Part shown: positions 11,691 to 22,590 of the stretch, piece after piece | Layout: every line of letters begins with the position of its first letter | How positions within the stretch are numbered: position 1 is the stretch's first letter | From: Rhyacophila brunnea | Lineage: Eukaryota > Arthropoda > Insecta > Trichoptera > Rhyacophilidae | Direction of reading: 5' to 3' | DNA: 64,000 nt | NCBI GenBank assembly: GCA_022495005.1 | Contig: JAGYXB010001749.1 | Coordinates: 2,170,001 to 2,234,000, forward strand | Made by a program: the position numbers and the translations under genes | Notes under the pieces: generated by a model | What the model was told of the DNA's origin: nothing | The model's database searches: none | Seen by the model: the letters and a program-made list of their open reading frames with translations, nothing else

Positions 11691-11945
11691 CGCGTGACAG
11701 ACAACATGGCGACCGAGTGGGCTACGTCACTCGGTCACGGGGTCGCTCGGGGATGGGGCTGGGATGGCGGGGGGCCGACTTCGCGAGACACTGTCTCGGT
11801 ACAACAATAAAAGTGATGGAAAACAACAAATGCGGGAAGAAAAACAAAAAACAAGAGGGGGCATTTCCCGAGACGTCGTTCGGGAGGTTTCGTGAGTCTT
11901 CGGCGTATCTATCGAGCGGATGGATGCGCACGCAATGGGTCTGGT
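11690..11945. other. GC-rich patch, possible exon or regulatory region
   Basis: A sharp rise in G+C and CpG in an otherwise AT-rich window, including ACATGGCGACCGAGTGGGCT and many CG dinucleotides. Open frames exist on both strands (plus 11717-11947, minus 11722-11931), but neither resembles a known protein. A transposon-derived or promoter-related origin is equally possible. Confidence 0.3.
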
Positions 11946-12285
11946 AGGTATTTAGTAGTCAGGTCGGCTGTTTGCGAATTTGGTAATAAATAAATATTGA
12001 ATAAGAGAAATGGTTTGTTATTGAATAGCGTATCTCAACTGTTATATATGGCCACGTTTCAAGCAATGCTTTATGGTTACCGGACGGCATATGTGTGAGA
12101 GAGCTTTTTCAAGATACATACATCTCGGTAAAATGAAAATAATATCACACATGGGCTTTGAAAGCTGTATTTTCCTTAACTTGAATGCACTTTTGTTGTT
12201 CAACGTTATATTATAAAACATGTGAACTTTCTTGGTTGTAATTAATTTATGTATTTTTTGTATTGTTTATTTTATTCGGCCTATA

Positions 12286-12485
12286 GCGTCGTGGGTCTCA
12301 GGTTCGAATCATGGGTCTGGCGAGTACACATATTGTTTTTAAATTTGTGTATGAGTCAGACTATGGACCTGATAGGTTGAGCAAGTGCCTGACAGCCATT
12401 TCTCGTAAAAATAAAATGTGTTAATACAAACCTCTACTCTGTGGAGGCCCATATGATCTTATTAGGATCGGACATTGTCGGATAT
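12286..12485 (+). mobile_element. tRNA-like SINE, family A, partly degraded head
   Basis: Contains the tRNA-like B box region CAGGTTCGAATCATGGG, then GAGTACACATATTG, GAGTCAGACTATGGACCTGA, CTCTACTCTGTGGAGGCCC and the end AGGATCGGACATTGTCGG, in the same order as the minus-strand copy at 5.2-5.5 kb. The A box part of the head is eroded. Confidence 0.85.
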
Positions 12486-12887
12486 AATGTATTCTATTTT
12501 AAAATTTACCTAATTACTCTTTCTTGAAGCCTTTTCTTGCAAAGTTTTTGTGATGGGCTTTTGTTCCTTTTCATCTACTCTCCGTATACTGAGGGACTTG
12601 AAATTTGGTACACACGTTGGTGTGGTGACAATACAACATAAATTATTTAAGTTTGTGTACAATCCGGCATTTTTGTAAATCATCTCATCCGTTTGACACA
12701 TTGACTAATAAATTCTTCATGGACAGTTTCCAGTTAGAAATGTGAAAACTCATGGGCATCGTCAATCTGCTTTTCAAGATAATAGTAAACATTGCATTAG
12801 TGCATGTCGTCGTTTTGTACATGTAGTGAAAGAAGTGTAGAATCTCTGGAAGGGGGGGGGGTCTAAAGTTGTGATTGAACTGCTAAA

Positions 12888-13190
12888 TATTTTTTTTTTT
12901 AAGGAATTAAAACATTTTGGACATAAAAAATCTAAATTCAAGACGTTCACAATAAGAGATTTACATTATAACAAAAATTACTTGCACAAGAGAGAAGAAG
13001 AAACTATATAAAAAAACATAAATATAATTTTATACAGAAACAAAAAAATCGAAAACAAAATACATACTCGTAGCTCGTCACTGAACATGTATATGACTGT
13101 ATTTAGAAGTTATGTAATTCGGTTAGAAGATGTTTAAAAAGAAAATGACTGTCCCATAGTCGGCATTCATATATACCTACTTACGTAGTT
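12888..13190 (-). mobile_element. Jockey/CR1-type LINE 3' end fragment
   Basis: The minus strand carries the family 3' UTR block GAACGTCTTGAATTTAGAT followed by an A-rich end. Upstream it has degraded coding text (...SHFLFKHLLTELHNF...). The same 3' UTR block occurs at 2.5, 34.0, 48.3, 54.6 and 55.6 kb. Confidence 0.75.
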
Positions 13191-13195
13191 GTAGT

Positions 13196-13400
13196 CTGGA
13201 TTAAAACTATTTTTTGTATCGGCTTATCAGGCATCATTAACGAGAGCTGCGAGAATGGTCAATGCGTTCCCCAGGGATATGGACATTTTACTTATGTGCT
13301 GTGTATTTTGTTTTATTGTTATAATAACCAGTTATGTTCAGAACTTTGGAATTCGTAATTTTTTATGCATTTCAATATTTTTAAAATAAATATGTAGTCT
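13196..13400 (+). pseudogene. LINE ORF C-terminus fragment, opposite orientation to its neighbour
   Basis: The plus-strand translation reads SLTRAARMVNAFPRDMDILL. This matches the LASGARLVNALPKDINIF text of the 47.8-48.4 kb LINE copy, the last part of the polymerase ORF. It abuts the minus-strand fragment at 12888-13190. Confidence 0.7.
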
Positions 13401-13515
13401 CTCAAAAAAGAATAATATAAAATGAATGCATACATGTTAATTTGTTATGTTGAGAGAAAATAATACATATGATGAATTATACGAATTGAAGTTAAGCCAT
13501 TAACTCATCTATATG

Positions 13516-14108
13516 TAGAGATGGGTTTCGGGAATTTCCCGACGGGAATTCTCAAGAATTTTTCGAAATTTTCTATCCCGAATCTCGGGAATCTTTTCTC
13601 GGGATTCGGTATTTGTTTATTATCAAATATTATTTGAAAAAACGGTTTTCTATATGAAAAAAGTGGACAGAAAACACAAAGCGTTCAAAGAGCGATCGGG
13701 GCATTTAACACAACTAAACCAACGTCGACTCAAAATGAGCGCAATTTTTACAACATCGGGGAATTTTGTGTCTCAAAAGCGTACGCGATTGTCATACGTA
13801 GCGATTGACAGTCTGTGTTTTTTTCTGAAATTCCATTTTAATAAGTAATGTTTTGAATAATTTTTGTTTTCCTACTTCTATTTTGTTTGGCTTCTTACAT
13901 AAATAAAAAAAATCATATTTTTTCGGAATTTGTCTGTTTTTACACTGATTTTAAGATTTTTACAGGTTTTTTTTTAAATTTCCCGAAATATCGGGAATTC
14001 TCAAGAATTCTTTTCTGGAAATCTTGAATCTCGAGAATTCAAAATTTCATCATTTCGGGAAATCCCGAATCTCGAGATTGAGATTTTCTCGGGAAATACC
14101 CAACTCTA
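13516..14108 (+). mobile_element. hAT transposon relic with long GGGAATTCTC-rich inverted ends
   Basis: The ends are TAGAGATGGGTTTCGGG on the left and the inverse of TAGAGTTGGGTATTTCCC on the right. Both are followed inward by repeated blocks such as GGGAATTCTCAAGAATT (13543 and 13993 regions) and TCGGGA. The host sequence ATCTATA occurs on both sides (13509-13515 and 14112-14118), a probable imperfect target duplication. The interior encodes a hAT dimerisation fragment (see 13654-13848). Confidence 0.82.
13654..13848 (+). pseudogene. hAT transposase dimerisation-domain fragment
   Basis: The 64-codon frame contains IFTTSGNFVSQKRTRLSYVA (residues 31-50), followed by IDSLCFFLKFHF. This is the conserved C-terminus of hAT transposases, typically ER-FS-AG-(I/F)VS-KR-RLS-----LL-FL. 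The N-terminal half of the frame is unlike any transposase and the catalytic part is absent. The fragment sits between the inverted ends of the 13516-14108 element, as expected for an internally deleted copy. No function beyond being a relic is supported. Confidence 0.85.
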
Positions 14109-14694
14109 ACAATCTATAGGGTTGAGTGACATCACTGTTGCCTTATATATTATATTACATATTTTCTGACTAAGTTAAATATGTACCATGAATATCAGCC
14201 TATACCGTCCATAGGTTATATATGGCGGAGTTATAGGATGTTGGAAAAGTCTCGGAAAATGAAAAAAGAGTAACAAGCTACAGGAATTCTTGCAGTTGAC
14301 TTGACTGGATATGCATTGACTAAGAAGCAGATATAGAAGAATAATACGGTTCCTTACAAATTTACATACATTGTGATACGAAGTGGCATATTGAATTTGA
14401 ATCTGGGGTATTTTCCCTAAGAATAGACCGACTGACTCATTGGGTACTCAATTGAGCAGACATTATTTGTTTATTATTTACATGTGAATATATAATTAAG
14501 TATATTCAATATTTAATATAAGTGTATACGATCTGATTTTAGGAATATTAGATACTTTATTATTGAAAACACAATATAGTTTTCATTAACTTCAGAAACA
14601 TTCGAAATAATCATAAAAAATGGAATGGGTAGGATTCAAAACGCAAATCTTACTACTATTGGAGCGACTCATGTCTTGAATGGCAGGTTAAAAA

Positions 14695-15030
14695 AAGGGA
14701 TCTTTGCCGGTCCCCCTACCTATCGCTAATAGGTATCTAATGCTCTACAGTGGTGTTTACCAAATGATAAGGTCAAATAACATGAATTGTATTTTTAACG
14801 ATGTTTACACACATTGAATTATGGAGTTATCAAGATAAGTATCAACACACATCAATTAAAAATTGCATCACTCAACCATATAATTTAAAAAGGCAATAAC
14901 TCCGAAGTAACAGCGACTTTTTTTACTATTAGAGCAAATTAAGATGTGCGTTTATCTCACTTATCTGGTCGACCCACCACGCCAGGCCCCTCCAGAGCCC
15001 TATCAGCCCCCCCTTTGTGGGGCCATGACT
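14695..15030 (+). repeat. Dispersed repeat family R4, copy 1
   Basis: Runs from GGTCCCCCTACCTATCGCTA to TTATCTCACTTATCTGGTCG and on into GCCAGGCCCCTCC. The entire stretch occurs inverted at 62680-62965. Shared interior landmarks are TTGAATTATGGAG and ATTAAAAATTG. No frames and no clear inverted ends. The class is unknown. Confidence 0.8.
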
Positions 15031-15141
15031 AAAGCAATGACATCAGATACAATTATTAATTAAGTCACGTAACAGAAATTCATTCATTCAGTACATTAAA
15101 ACGTATATTTTATACATGAGTTCTCTGACAGTATTACATAT

Positions 15142-17493
15142 TATTGTTGTTTAATTGGATAAAACGCATTTTTTGTAGTACTTATTCCACTTTTAATCAA
15201 TAAAATAGGACCGGTTTCCTGTGAAACTGAGTTGAAAATGTCCCTCTAAGGCGGACGAAACCGGTGCTAATTTATGGCGTGCATTTTTGAAGCAAGTATT
15301 AATAGACAATTTTGAAAAGTTTTTAAATAACAACTGTCAGAATTTTAAATGAATGGTAAGTATTTATTTCAAAGTATCGGTATAAGCCCGCCAGTTTTAA
15401 TGTTGAATGTAAAATATTGGTACAGCAAGAAATAATATTCAAAAATCAGTAGTAAAAATAAATAATCATTATTTAAATGACATGGGCCAATAGATAAAAT
15501 CAATATCCATTATTATTTTGATAGTATGAAAAGTAAAAAACCTTCAATGGGGCGCACGGCATTTTAGGGTTACCATTATCGCATATAAAGTATATTAGTC
15601 TATGCATTCATGAATATCGGTAAGAACAAACTATTTATGATTATATTATTATTAAAATAAGATCAAATAAGAAGTCGCAGAGGTGCAGACAAAAGAGCTA
15701 GATGGACATTTCACAAAATAAATGCGAATAACCTCAAAGATTAAATTAATAATTGATCAAAAATATAGGTTCACTAGGTAGGTACTACAAATATTACAGA
15801 AATCATTTTTTTAAACTAAGTACATTTTTATTACCTATTATTGTCTAATTTTATAAATAAAATGAATCTCAGTTTGGGTACAACAATAATTAATAGTATG
15901 ATATTAAATTTATCTCAATTAAAATTGTATGCTAAATTAATTAGTTAGGGTTCGTGGATTTTTTATATTTTACATGTTTTTTACTCATCACTACAAAAAA
16001 GGTTTTTTTCAACGTTTTTTAAAATTACTAATTTATGTAAGTATCTTAATTATTTATATAATATGCATATTATTATTTTTACTATTAGTGTAAATGCCGA
16101 ATCAGATAATAATTTAATATTGTTAATTTATTACAGTATGTAATATAAACAAGACCGTGGAACGTATTGCCATTGGCGAGCCAAAAGTCCGAGGACAATT
16201 AATAAGTCGTCCGATTTGTCTATGCTCTGATACTGATCAACGAACGAATAAAAAAATCGAGCTGTCAAAAGTTGCGATTATCGGAATGTTTTCCGATAAT
16301 CCTAAAATGTTGTGTTATTTATATGTAGACTTGCATAAAATAAAATAACAGTAAAAACAACATAAATTTTATGTTTTCTTTTATGAATTTCATGAACGTT
16401 TTTAGTAATAGGTTGTACGTAATTGAAGGAAAAGATTTTTATGTTATCGTTTGACTGGGTGTGTATTCTAGATTATCATTTTCAATCATTCACATTGATC
16501 GACATCGGTCGTCTTTAGTAATAGGTTGTATGTAATTGATATATCATTGAAGGAAACGTCTTATTCTGTCATATGTTTGTTACCATTGATTATTATTGTG
16601 AATTTTTGAACACAAGAAATACATTTATTGTAAACAACTGAAGTCTGTCTTATTATTTAATTCTGATACTGAAAATAATATGTAATAAGCACTATACAAG
16701 TCTGAAGTATGTCTTGTTATTATTGCAAAGTTGAAAATGTATATAATAGACACTACAATTTATTTAACTCCGCAATGAAGTAGAGATTAAGGGTTTGAAT
16801 CTCATAAGGTAAGGTTACATATATCTTTGAAGTGCGCTTAGATCAAGAGTGTATGCCTAACAGCTACCTACAACTGATGGTTCGGAAGGTGCAGTTAAGT
16901 TAAGTTACAGCTGATAGTTAAAATGAAATAGTATCTTAAAGGCACTAGAATCTTGCTCAGGAGACTCGCATTACATCATTGAGCCATTTTATAGATACAC
17001 AAATGCTGCTACACTAAATGGGCGTAAGGGATGAAATAATAGAGAAAAACCATTCTAATAGTGCAATCTGTTCTGGAGAGCCAGATAGAAATAACAATAC
17101 TATCCTACTAAATTTAACATAATAAGGAAGCTACTAAATAAGTTATTTCTGTAAAAGAAATAATCTGTCCAAAATAGATTTTATACTGACAAATTGATAT
17201 TTATACTTACCATTAATTATTTTAATAATTCCCGGAAATTATTTAAATAATTCTTTATCATAATTTAAATACTTCCATTGTTATATTATAATACTTACCA
17301 ATAATCATTTTTTACTTGCTGTTCATATTAAATAGTTCCCACCTTTTTAATAAAATACTTGCTCAATTTTTTATTAAAATACTTGCTGTTAATGCATATA
17401 TATACTTACCCAATAATTTGAAGCCCTAATTTATTGATTAAAAGTGGAATAAGTACTACAAAAAAATGCGTTTTATTAAATTAAACAACAATA
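15142..17493 (+). mobile_element. 2.35-kb element with ~65-bp terminal inverted repeats
   Basis: The left end (15142-15207) contains TATTGTTGTTTAATT, AAAACGCATTTTTTGTAGTA and CTTATTCCACTTTTAATCAA. The right end (17426-17493) is the inverse of the same string with few differences. Between them lie an R2 block (15278-15738), two pairs of short direct duplications (TTTAGTAATAGGTTGTA at 16399 and 16514; a ~67-bp unit starting CTGAAGT at about 16638 and 16706) and multiple ATACTTACC motifs near the right end. There is no transposase-like frame. It looks like a large non-autonomous or foldback-type DNA element. Confidence 0.7.
15278..15738 (+). repeat. Dispersed repeat R2, copy 1
   Basis: Matches 50312-50762 in the same orientation. 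Shared landmarks are GCATTTTTGAAG, TTTGAAAAGTTTTTAAAT, GGTAAGTATTTATTTC, CGCCAGTTTTAATG, ATGGGGCGCA and AATTCATGAATAT-type text. The match resumes at 17385-17425 with 50810-50850, so R2 appears to be the body of the 15.1-17.5 kb element, with 50.3-50.9 kb a shorter relative. Confidence 0.78.
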
Positions 17494-17547
17494 CAATGCA
17501 GTTCCACCATGAATTGACAGTTAACAAAATAAAAGATATTATTACAT

Positions 17548-19335
17548 ACTAGCTGAAGTACCCGGCTTCGCACATGGTCGCTTCGTGGGTATATTTATCT
17601 TAGATATTTAAAAAATAATAATAGGTACCTAATTGTTTTTTAAATATTAAAATATCTGTGTTATACAATATGGCAATATGAAAATAATTCTAATAAGAGT
17701 AAATGTCAAACAAAAGACCACTAAATTAAAATCGAATCCAAAATATGCAAACGTTATTAATGTTATTAATATGTAGTAAAAAAATCAAAATTGCATGGAA
17801 CAAACAAACAATAAACGTTGTATTTTATATAATACTAATTTAGAAACCTTCGCAGGTGTGCGCACAACAACTGACAAAAGTTTCATCGCAATCGGACGAA
17901 TGTTATAGGAACGCATACGAATAGAAGAAGATGATGATTTTCTAATTCAGAAATCTTTGTGGGCATGCGCACGACAACTCACAAAAGTTTCATTGCGAAT
18001 AGAAGAAGATAAAATAGAAGAAGAAGGAGATGGTTATTCTAATTCAGAAACCTTTGTGGGTTTTGGCAAAATTATTGACGAAAGTTTTATTGCAATCAGA
18101 TGAATGGAATAGAAACGCATACGAATAAAAAAAAATAGAATGATAAAGAAGAAGAAGATGATGATTTTTCTAATTTAGAAACCTTCGAAAGTGTTGGCAC
18201 AACCACTAACGAAAGTTTCATCGCAATCGGATGAATGGTATAGGGACCATACAAATAAAAGAAGATAGAATGATGAAGAAGAAGAAGAAGATGGTTGTAC
18301 TAATTCAGAAACCTTTTCGGGTGTTACCACAACAACTGACGAAGGTTTCATCGCAATCGGATGAATGGTATAGGAACCATACGAATAATGTATAAAGTAT
18401 AGGAACCTTAAGATATAATGAAGAAGTAGAAGATGGTTGTACTAATTAAGAAACCTTCGCAGGTGTTGGCACAACCACTAACGAAAGTTTCATTGCAATC
18501 GGATGAATGGTATAGGAACCATACGAATAAAAAAAATAGAATGATGAAGAAGAAGGAGATGATGATTTTTCTAATTTAGAAACCTTTGCAGGTGTGCATA
18601 CAACCACTTACCAAAATTTCATCGCAATTGGATGAATGGTATAGGAACGCATACAAATAGAAGAAGATAGAATAGAAGAAAAAGAAAATAGTTGTGTCAA
18701 TTCAGAAACCTTTGCGGCGTGAGCACAACACTTGATCAAAATTTCATTGCAATCGGATGAATGGTATAGGAACGCATACAAATAGAAGAAGATAGCATAG
18801 AAGAAGAAGATGGTTGTACTAATTCAGAAATCTTTGCTGGTGTTGGCACAATTACTGACGAAAATTTTATTGCAATCGGATGATGGAATAGGAACGCATA
18901 CGAATAGAAGAATATATAATAGAAGAAGAAGAAGAAGATGGTTGTACTAATTCAAAAACCTTTGCGGGTGTTACCACAACAACTGACGAAGGTTTCATCG
19001 CAATCGGATGAATGGTATAGGGACCATATGAATAAAAGGAGATAGAATGAAGAAGAAGAAAAAAATGATAATTTTTTTAATTTAGAAACCTTTATGGGTG
19101 TGCAAACAACCACTTACCAAAATTTCATTGCAATCGAATGAATGGTATAGGAACCATACGAATAAAAGAAAATAGAATGAAGAAGAAGAAGAAGATGATG
19201 ATTTTTCTAATTCAGAAACCTTCATGGGTATCCATATAACCACTAACCAAAATTTCATCGCAATCGGATGAACGGTTTAGGAACGCATACGGGACAGACA
19301 GACAGACAGACATTCATTTTTATATATTAGTATAG
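17548..19335 (+). repeat. Retroelement-like unit with ~12 tandem ~125-bp repeats and (GACA)n tail
   Basis: Begins ACTAGCTGAAGTACCCGGCT and, after about 290 bp of AT-rich sequence, enters a tandem array. Each unit reads AATTCAGAAACCTT, then CACAACAACTGACGAAAG, then TTTCATCGCAATCGGATGAA, then TGGTATAGGAACCATACGAA, then a GAAGAAGAAGATGATG tract. Unit starts are near 17849, 17957, 18052, 18184, 18313, 18456, 18584, 18711, 18832, 18960, 19090 and 19220, with spacing of 95-143 bp. The array ends in GACAGACAGACAGACA and TTTTTATATATTAGTATAG, a 3' end typical of insect RTE/SINE-like elements. Single-copy elements normally have one such unit. Confidence 0.85.
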
Positions 19336-19492
19336 CCTATACTCTTTGCGCAAATGCAAGCAATAAGTTGACAAAGTTTTATCGCAATCGGATGAACGGT
19401 ATGGCTGCGCATTAAATACGAACAAACAAAAAACAAACAAACAAACAAACACACAAACAAATAAACAAATATTAATTTTTATATATTAGATT
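19336..19492 (+). mobile_element. Single-unit relative of the preceding element
   Basis: Contains one degenerate unit (GACAAAGTTTTATCGCAATC, GGATGAACGGTATGGCTGCG), an (ACAA)n-rich tail and the end TTTTTATATATTAGA. It shows the basic unit without array expansion, directly abutting the array. Confidence 0.75.
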
Positions 19493-19785
19493 GACTTAAA
19501 TTTTTCTTTCAAGTATGTACATTTTAACGTTTAATTATCATAAATAGGAGTCAAACCTTCTGAAGGCCTCCCTTACTCACTCGGCTTGTATTGCTTCCAT
19601 TATTGCCGAACTCAACGGGCGGCCACAAGTCAAATAAGATTGAGAAACAGTCAACTGGTGGAACGGAAGTATTTTACTTCGGGACTTAAATTATATGGTA
19701 ACAAAACATTAGACACTATATCTAGCCATCCAATGTTCTTTTTTGCGCTATACTTAATTGCTTAACGGTTCGTTGGAATTAATCC
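19493..19785. other. Unassigned DNA between two repeats
   Basis: Contains GAGTCAAACCTTCTGAAGGC and other moderately GC-balanced text, with no recognised gene or partner. Confidence 0.35.
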
Positions 19786-19789
19786 TTGC

Positions 19790-20032
19790 CATGTAGCTTG
19801 ATTTAGAAGAACGCTGATGAGTGAATATTAAAAAGGCCAATAGTTAAAATGTGTCGCAATTAGTACGTCGCCTTGTAGCATAGAGGTAAATGCAACGGAC
19901 GGGGCGTAAACCCAGGAGATGCAGAGTTTGATTTCCTGCCGGGGTGGCTTACTTTTTTCATTTTTTTTTTCTATTGGTTATAATATATTTTCTCAGAAAG
20001 TGTTTTTCAACATTATGTATGTTCAATAATCT
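19790..20032 (+). mobile_element. tRNA-like SINE, family C, copy 1, with leader
   Basis: The leader (GCTTGATTTAGAAGAACGCT ... AGTTAAAATGTGTCGCAATT) precedes a tRNA-like head, CGCCTTGTAGCATAGAGG, with degenerate B box AGTTTGATTTCC. It is followed by GGTTATAATATATTTTCTC and ATTATGTATGTTCAATAATC. Leader, head and tail recur together at 23.9-24.1 kb. Confidence 0.8.
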
Positions 20033-20430
20033 GAAAGTAATTATTGTAAGATTTTAAGGGTAAGCCAGTTTCAGAGATGTGAAGCTTCGGCAATATTTGA
20101 AAATGGATGACTAGGTTATAATTTGTGTTTCTGAGGACGCACTGCTTTCGGGGTTTGTTTTCTTTGCGAAGATGCGAGAACACTTGCCAAGAGATGCGAC
20201 TCATAAATCCGCACGTCTCGAGTACGTTTTATATCACGTTGCGTGTAATAGAATAAATAAAATGAAAACAGGCCTAGATCTATTTGTCAGTCTGTTTGTT
20301 TATTAAAAAGAAAAAGAAAACATGGAAAAACGTATTATATACTCTATTATTGTATTATCGTATATTTAAAAAAAAGGAACATTGACCTGGAATAAAAGTC
20401 ATTTGACAGCAAATCGTAATAAGTACTATT

Positions 20431-20839
20431 TTACCACGTTTTTCTTAGCTCGTATTCTTGTTTGTCCGGTGGTTGTTTATCCAGTACAAATCTTGCAATC
20501 GATTTTTAACTAAGTTCCCGACTAGCTAGACATTTGAAACTTTTAGAATATATCAGAACACGATGCCAATGCATTCTTTAAATACTTTTAGCCATCTTTA
20601 AGTAGAATTGAATTCATTTTCAGTTAATTCTGTATTGTATGAAAAGTTATTTCGACACCATTATTGGTTGGTAGGGGTCTAGGGTCCTAGCAACTAAATT
20701 ATTAATATATACGTGCGTTACTGTGGAAATCAATATGACATGTCAGTACAAATTCTTTTGATCGTTTAAGCTAGTCAAGTCAAGTTCAACAGAATTTAAA
20801 AACGTTGTATATAAAAAGTTCTTTTTATCTTGTAATTAT
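20431..20839 (+). mobile_element. HINE-like element, copy 2
   Basis: Start TTACCACGTTTTTCTTAGCT, end CTTTTTATCTTGTAATTAT. Near full length with the family body (CCCGACTAGCTAGACATTTG, ATATATACGTGCGTTACT). Subterminal AAAACGTTGTA and the hairpin AAAAAGTTCTTTTT are present. Confidence 0.85.
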
Positions 20840-21158
20840 CCATGTTATGTTGATAGTCCAATGTTAATATGGTACCTAGTTGAGCTGTTTAACTATCCAA
20901 TACTAATAAAAAATATATCAAAATTATGGTTAAATAGCAAATAGAGATTTCTTAACGTCATTCTATAAAGATGCTAAGTAGGTATGCACATTTTTTACCG
21001 CTACCAAGTACCTAACGTACGTTAATGTATTATTTACACAATTAATAATGAATGAAGTCATTCAAATGAGCTAGAATGTCTTCTAAAATCTTGCAATAAA
21101 TCTCTTTGATGCTTTGCAAAATGTACTTCATTATTTTAAGGAACAAACATAATATATG
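20840..21158. other. Unassigned AT-rich DNA
   Basis: No recognised gene or repeat. Confidence 0.4.
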
Positions 21159-21159
21159 A

Positions 21160-21439
21160 CTGAAAAAGTGTGCACTATGTTTGTTGGAATGCCTTAAACT
21201 ATTATGGTTTCGTTTAGGCAGGGTTTAATTATCATATTTAAAAATTTAACCAACACTGTCTGCAATTTGTAGATAGTGGGTTAGGTTTAGGCGGGGCTTA
21301 ATTGATTTTTAAAACTAACAACCACCACTTGCAATTTGTATTCTTAGTTCAAAGAAAAAAAATACGTATGTCTGACAAAGTTTAGAGTGCACTGTTTTTG
21401 TTGGATCTTAACAGCCTATTTCCACCCTTCGTCACTGCT
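21160..21439 (+). repeat. Partial copy of foldback MITE R6
   Basis: Matches the right half of the element at 27154-28145: GAAAAAGTGTGCAC, TTAGGCAGGGTTTAATT, AATACGTATGTCTGACAAAG, GGATCTTAACAGCCTATTTC and end CCACCCTTCGTCACTG. It lacks the hAT insertion found in the other copy, so it supplies the empty site. About 70 bp (TTAGGCAGGG ... CTGCAATTTGTA) is tandemly duplicated at 21216-21340. Confidence 0.8.
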
Positions 21440-22290
21440 ATTAATTTCTATTAGCATGGTGGTGTGCGTAATAATTTCAATAATAATAATTACTGAAATA
21501 CTAAAATGAATATGTACTTGCGTTATAAAGACATCGAAATCTAGAAAAAATACGTACATATTCGATGTGCAATTTCACACTAGGTATATCCGATGATTAA
21601 TGACGTCTAAAACGTTTCAAAATCATAATAAAAAAATGTTTAAAAACCTGTTTGTTTTACAGAAATAGTTTATTTCATGAAATATAATAATATGTTGATA
21701 ATATTATGTCAATATATTTTCAAAAATGGGAAATAAAATATATTATAATATGAAGAAGTGGTTAAAATCAATCAAATATATTTGGGCAAATATTATAATT
21801 GTGAAAAAAATGATTTTGTTATTCCCTTTACGAGTTTCTTAAAATAACAATTTAGAATAATTACTATACATTAAGTTTTCCACAAAAATTAGTTTGAAAG
21901 TCTGTAACTTTCACATATCACCATTTTGAGATAATCGCAAAAAAACGTCAAGCATAATATTTTAAAACTGCAAATATAATATTTTCTTTTCGCAAACATA
22001 TTAATTATTAGTAAACAATTAGAAACAGGGAATAGTATAAAAAATCATGTTTAACGCTAATCGTAGAATATTTCAAAAAAAATGGCAAGAGATGTTTCAT
22101 TATAATTAACTAACAAAAGGAATTGGATGCAATATGTTTTATGCGTATACATACGATGGAAAAGTTCATATACTTTTATGGTACTACAACTCTTGGCCTT
22201 CTTTAAAAGCTTCCTCAATCCGTGACGATATAGTGCTGACAATCTCCAGTTGCTTTGACCGATTATTCTTGGTGCAGTCTAGTTATCATA
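21440..22290. other. Unassigned AT-rich DNA
   Basis: No gene or repeat partner recognised. The frames present are short and of biased AT-rich composition. Confidence 0.45.
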
Positions 22291-22299
22291 GTTTTGGTA

Positions 22300-22590
22300 G
22301 TTCAGGTCTTCTCTTACCCTCGAGGTTGCGTACATAGCATGTCTTGCTGGTTTCTCCTCCGGTTAACTATCATTATGCACGTCGCCGATCTAGCGCAATT
22401 TCTCTTCGCCCCATAAAATACGTACAGCTTGCCATTATATCTTGACCTCCAACTGTCATCTTCTTGAATAGCCCCAAAGATTCTTCTCAAAAATCTCCTC
22501 TCAAAGATATCCATATTTATCTCATATTGTTCGCTTTGTGTCGAGTATTCTGGTCCACACGTTAAAACTGGGCGCAGGACAGTTTGGTAT
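22300..22590 (-). pseudogene. RTE-like LINE polymerase C-terminal fragment
   Basis: The minus strand reads RPVLTCGPEYSTQSEQYEIN, then ERRFLRRIFGAIQEDDSWRS, then YNGKLYVFYGAKRNCARSAT. The 'RP-LTYG-E ... (F)ER--LR(R/K)IFG ... WR-RYN-ELY' order is the C-terminal end of RTE/CR1-group LINE reverse transcriptases. It breaks down after about 95 codons. Copies of the same region, or the piece that follows it, occur at 26.3, 44.4, 51.7, 56.5 and 57.2-57.5 kb. Confidence 0.85.

Noticed and set aside
12888..13400. Twin-priming inversion of one LINE copy
   Set aside because: The two opposing fragments appear to cover nearly adjacent or overlapping parts of the 3' end. I cannot show that they come from one insertion event without a target duplication.
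17840..19290. CRISPR-like array, because of regularly spaced repeats
   Set aside because: Units are 95-143 bp, contiguous without unique spacers, diverged from each other, and sit inside a retroelement-like unit of a eukaryotic genome.
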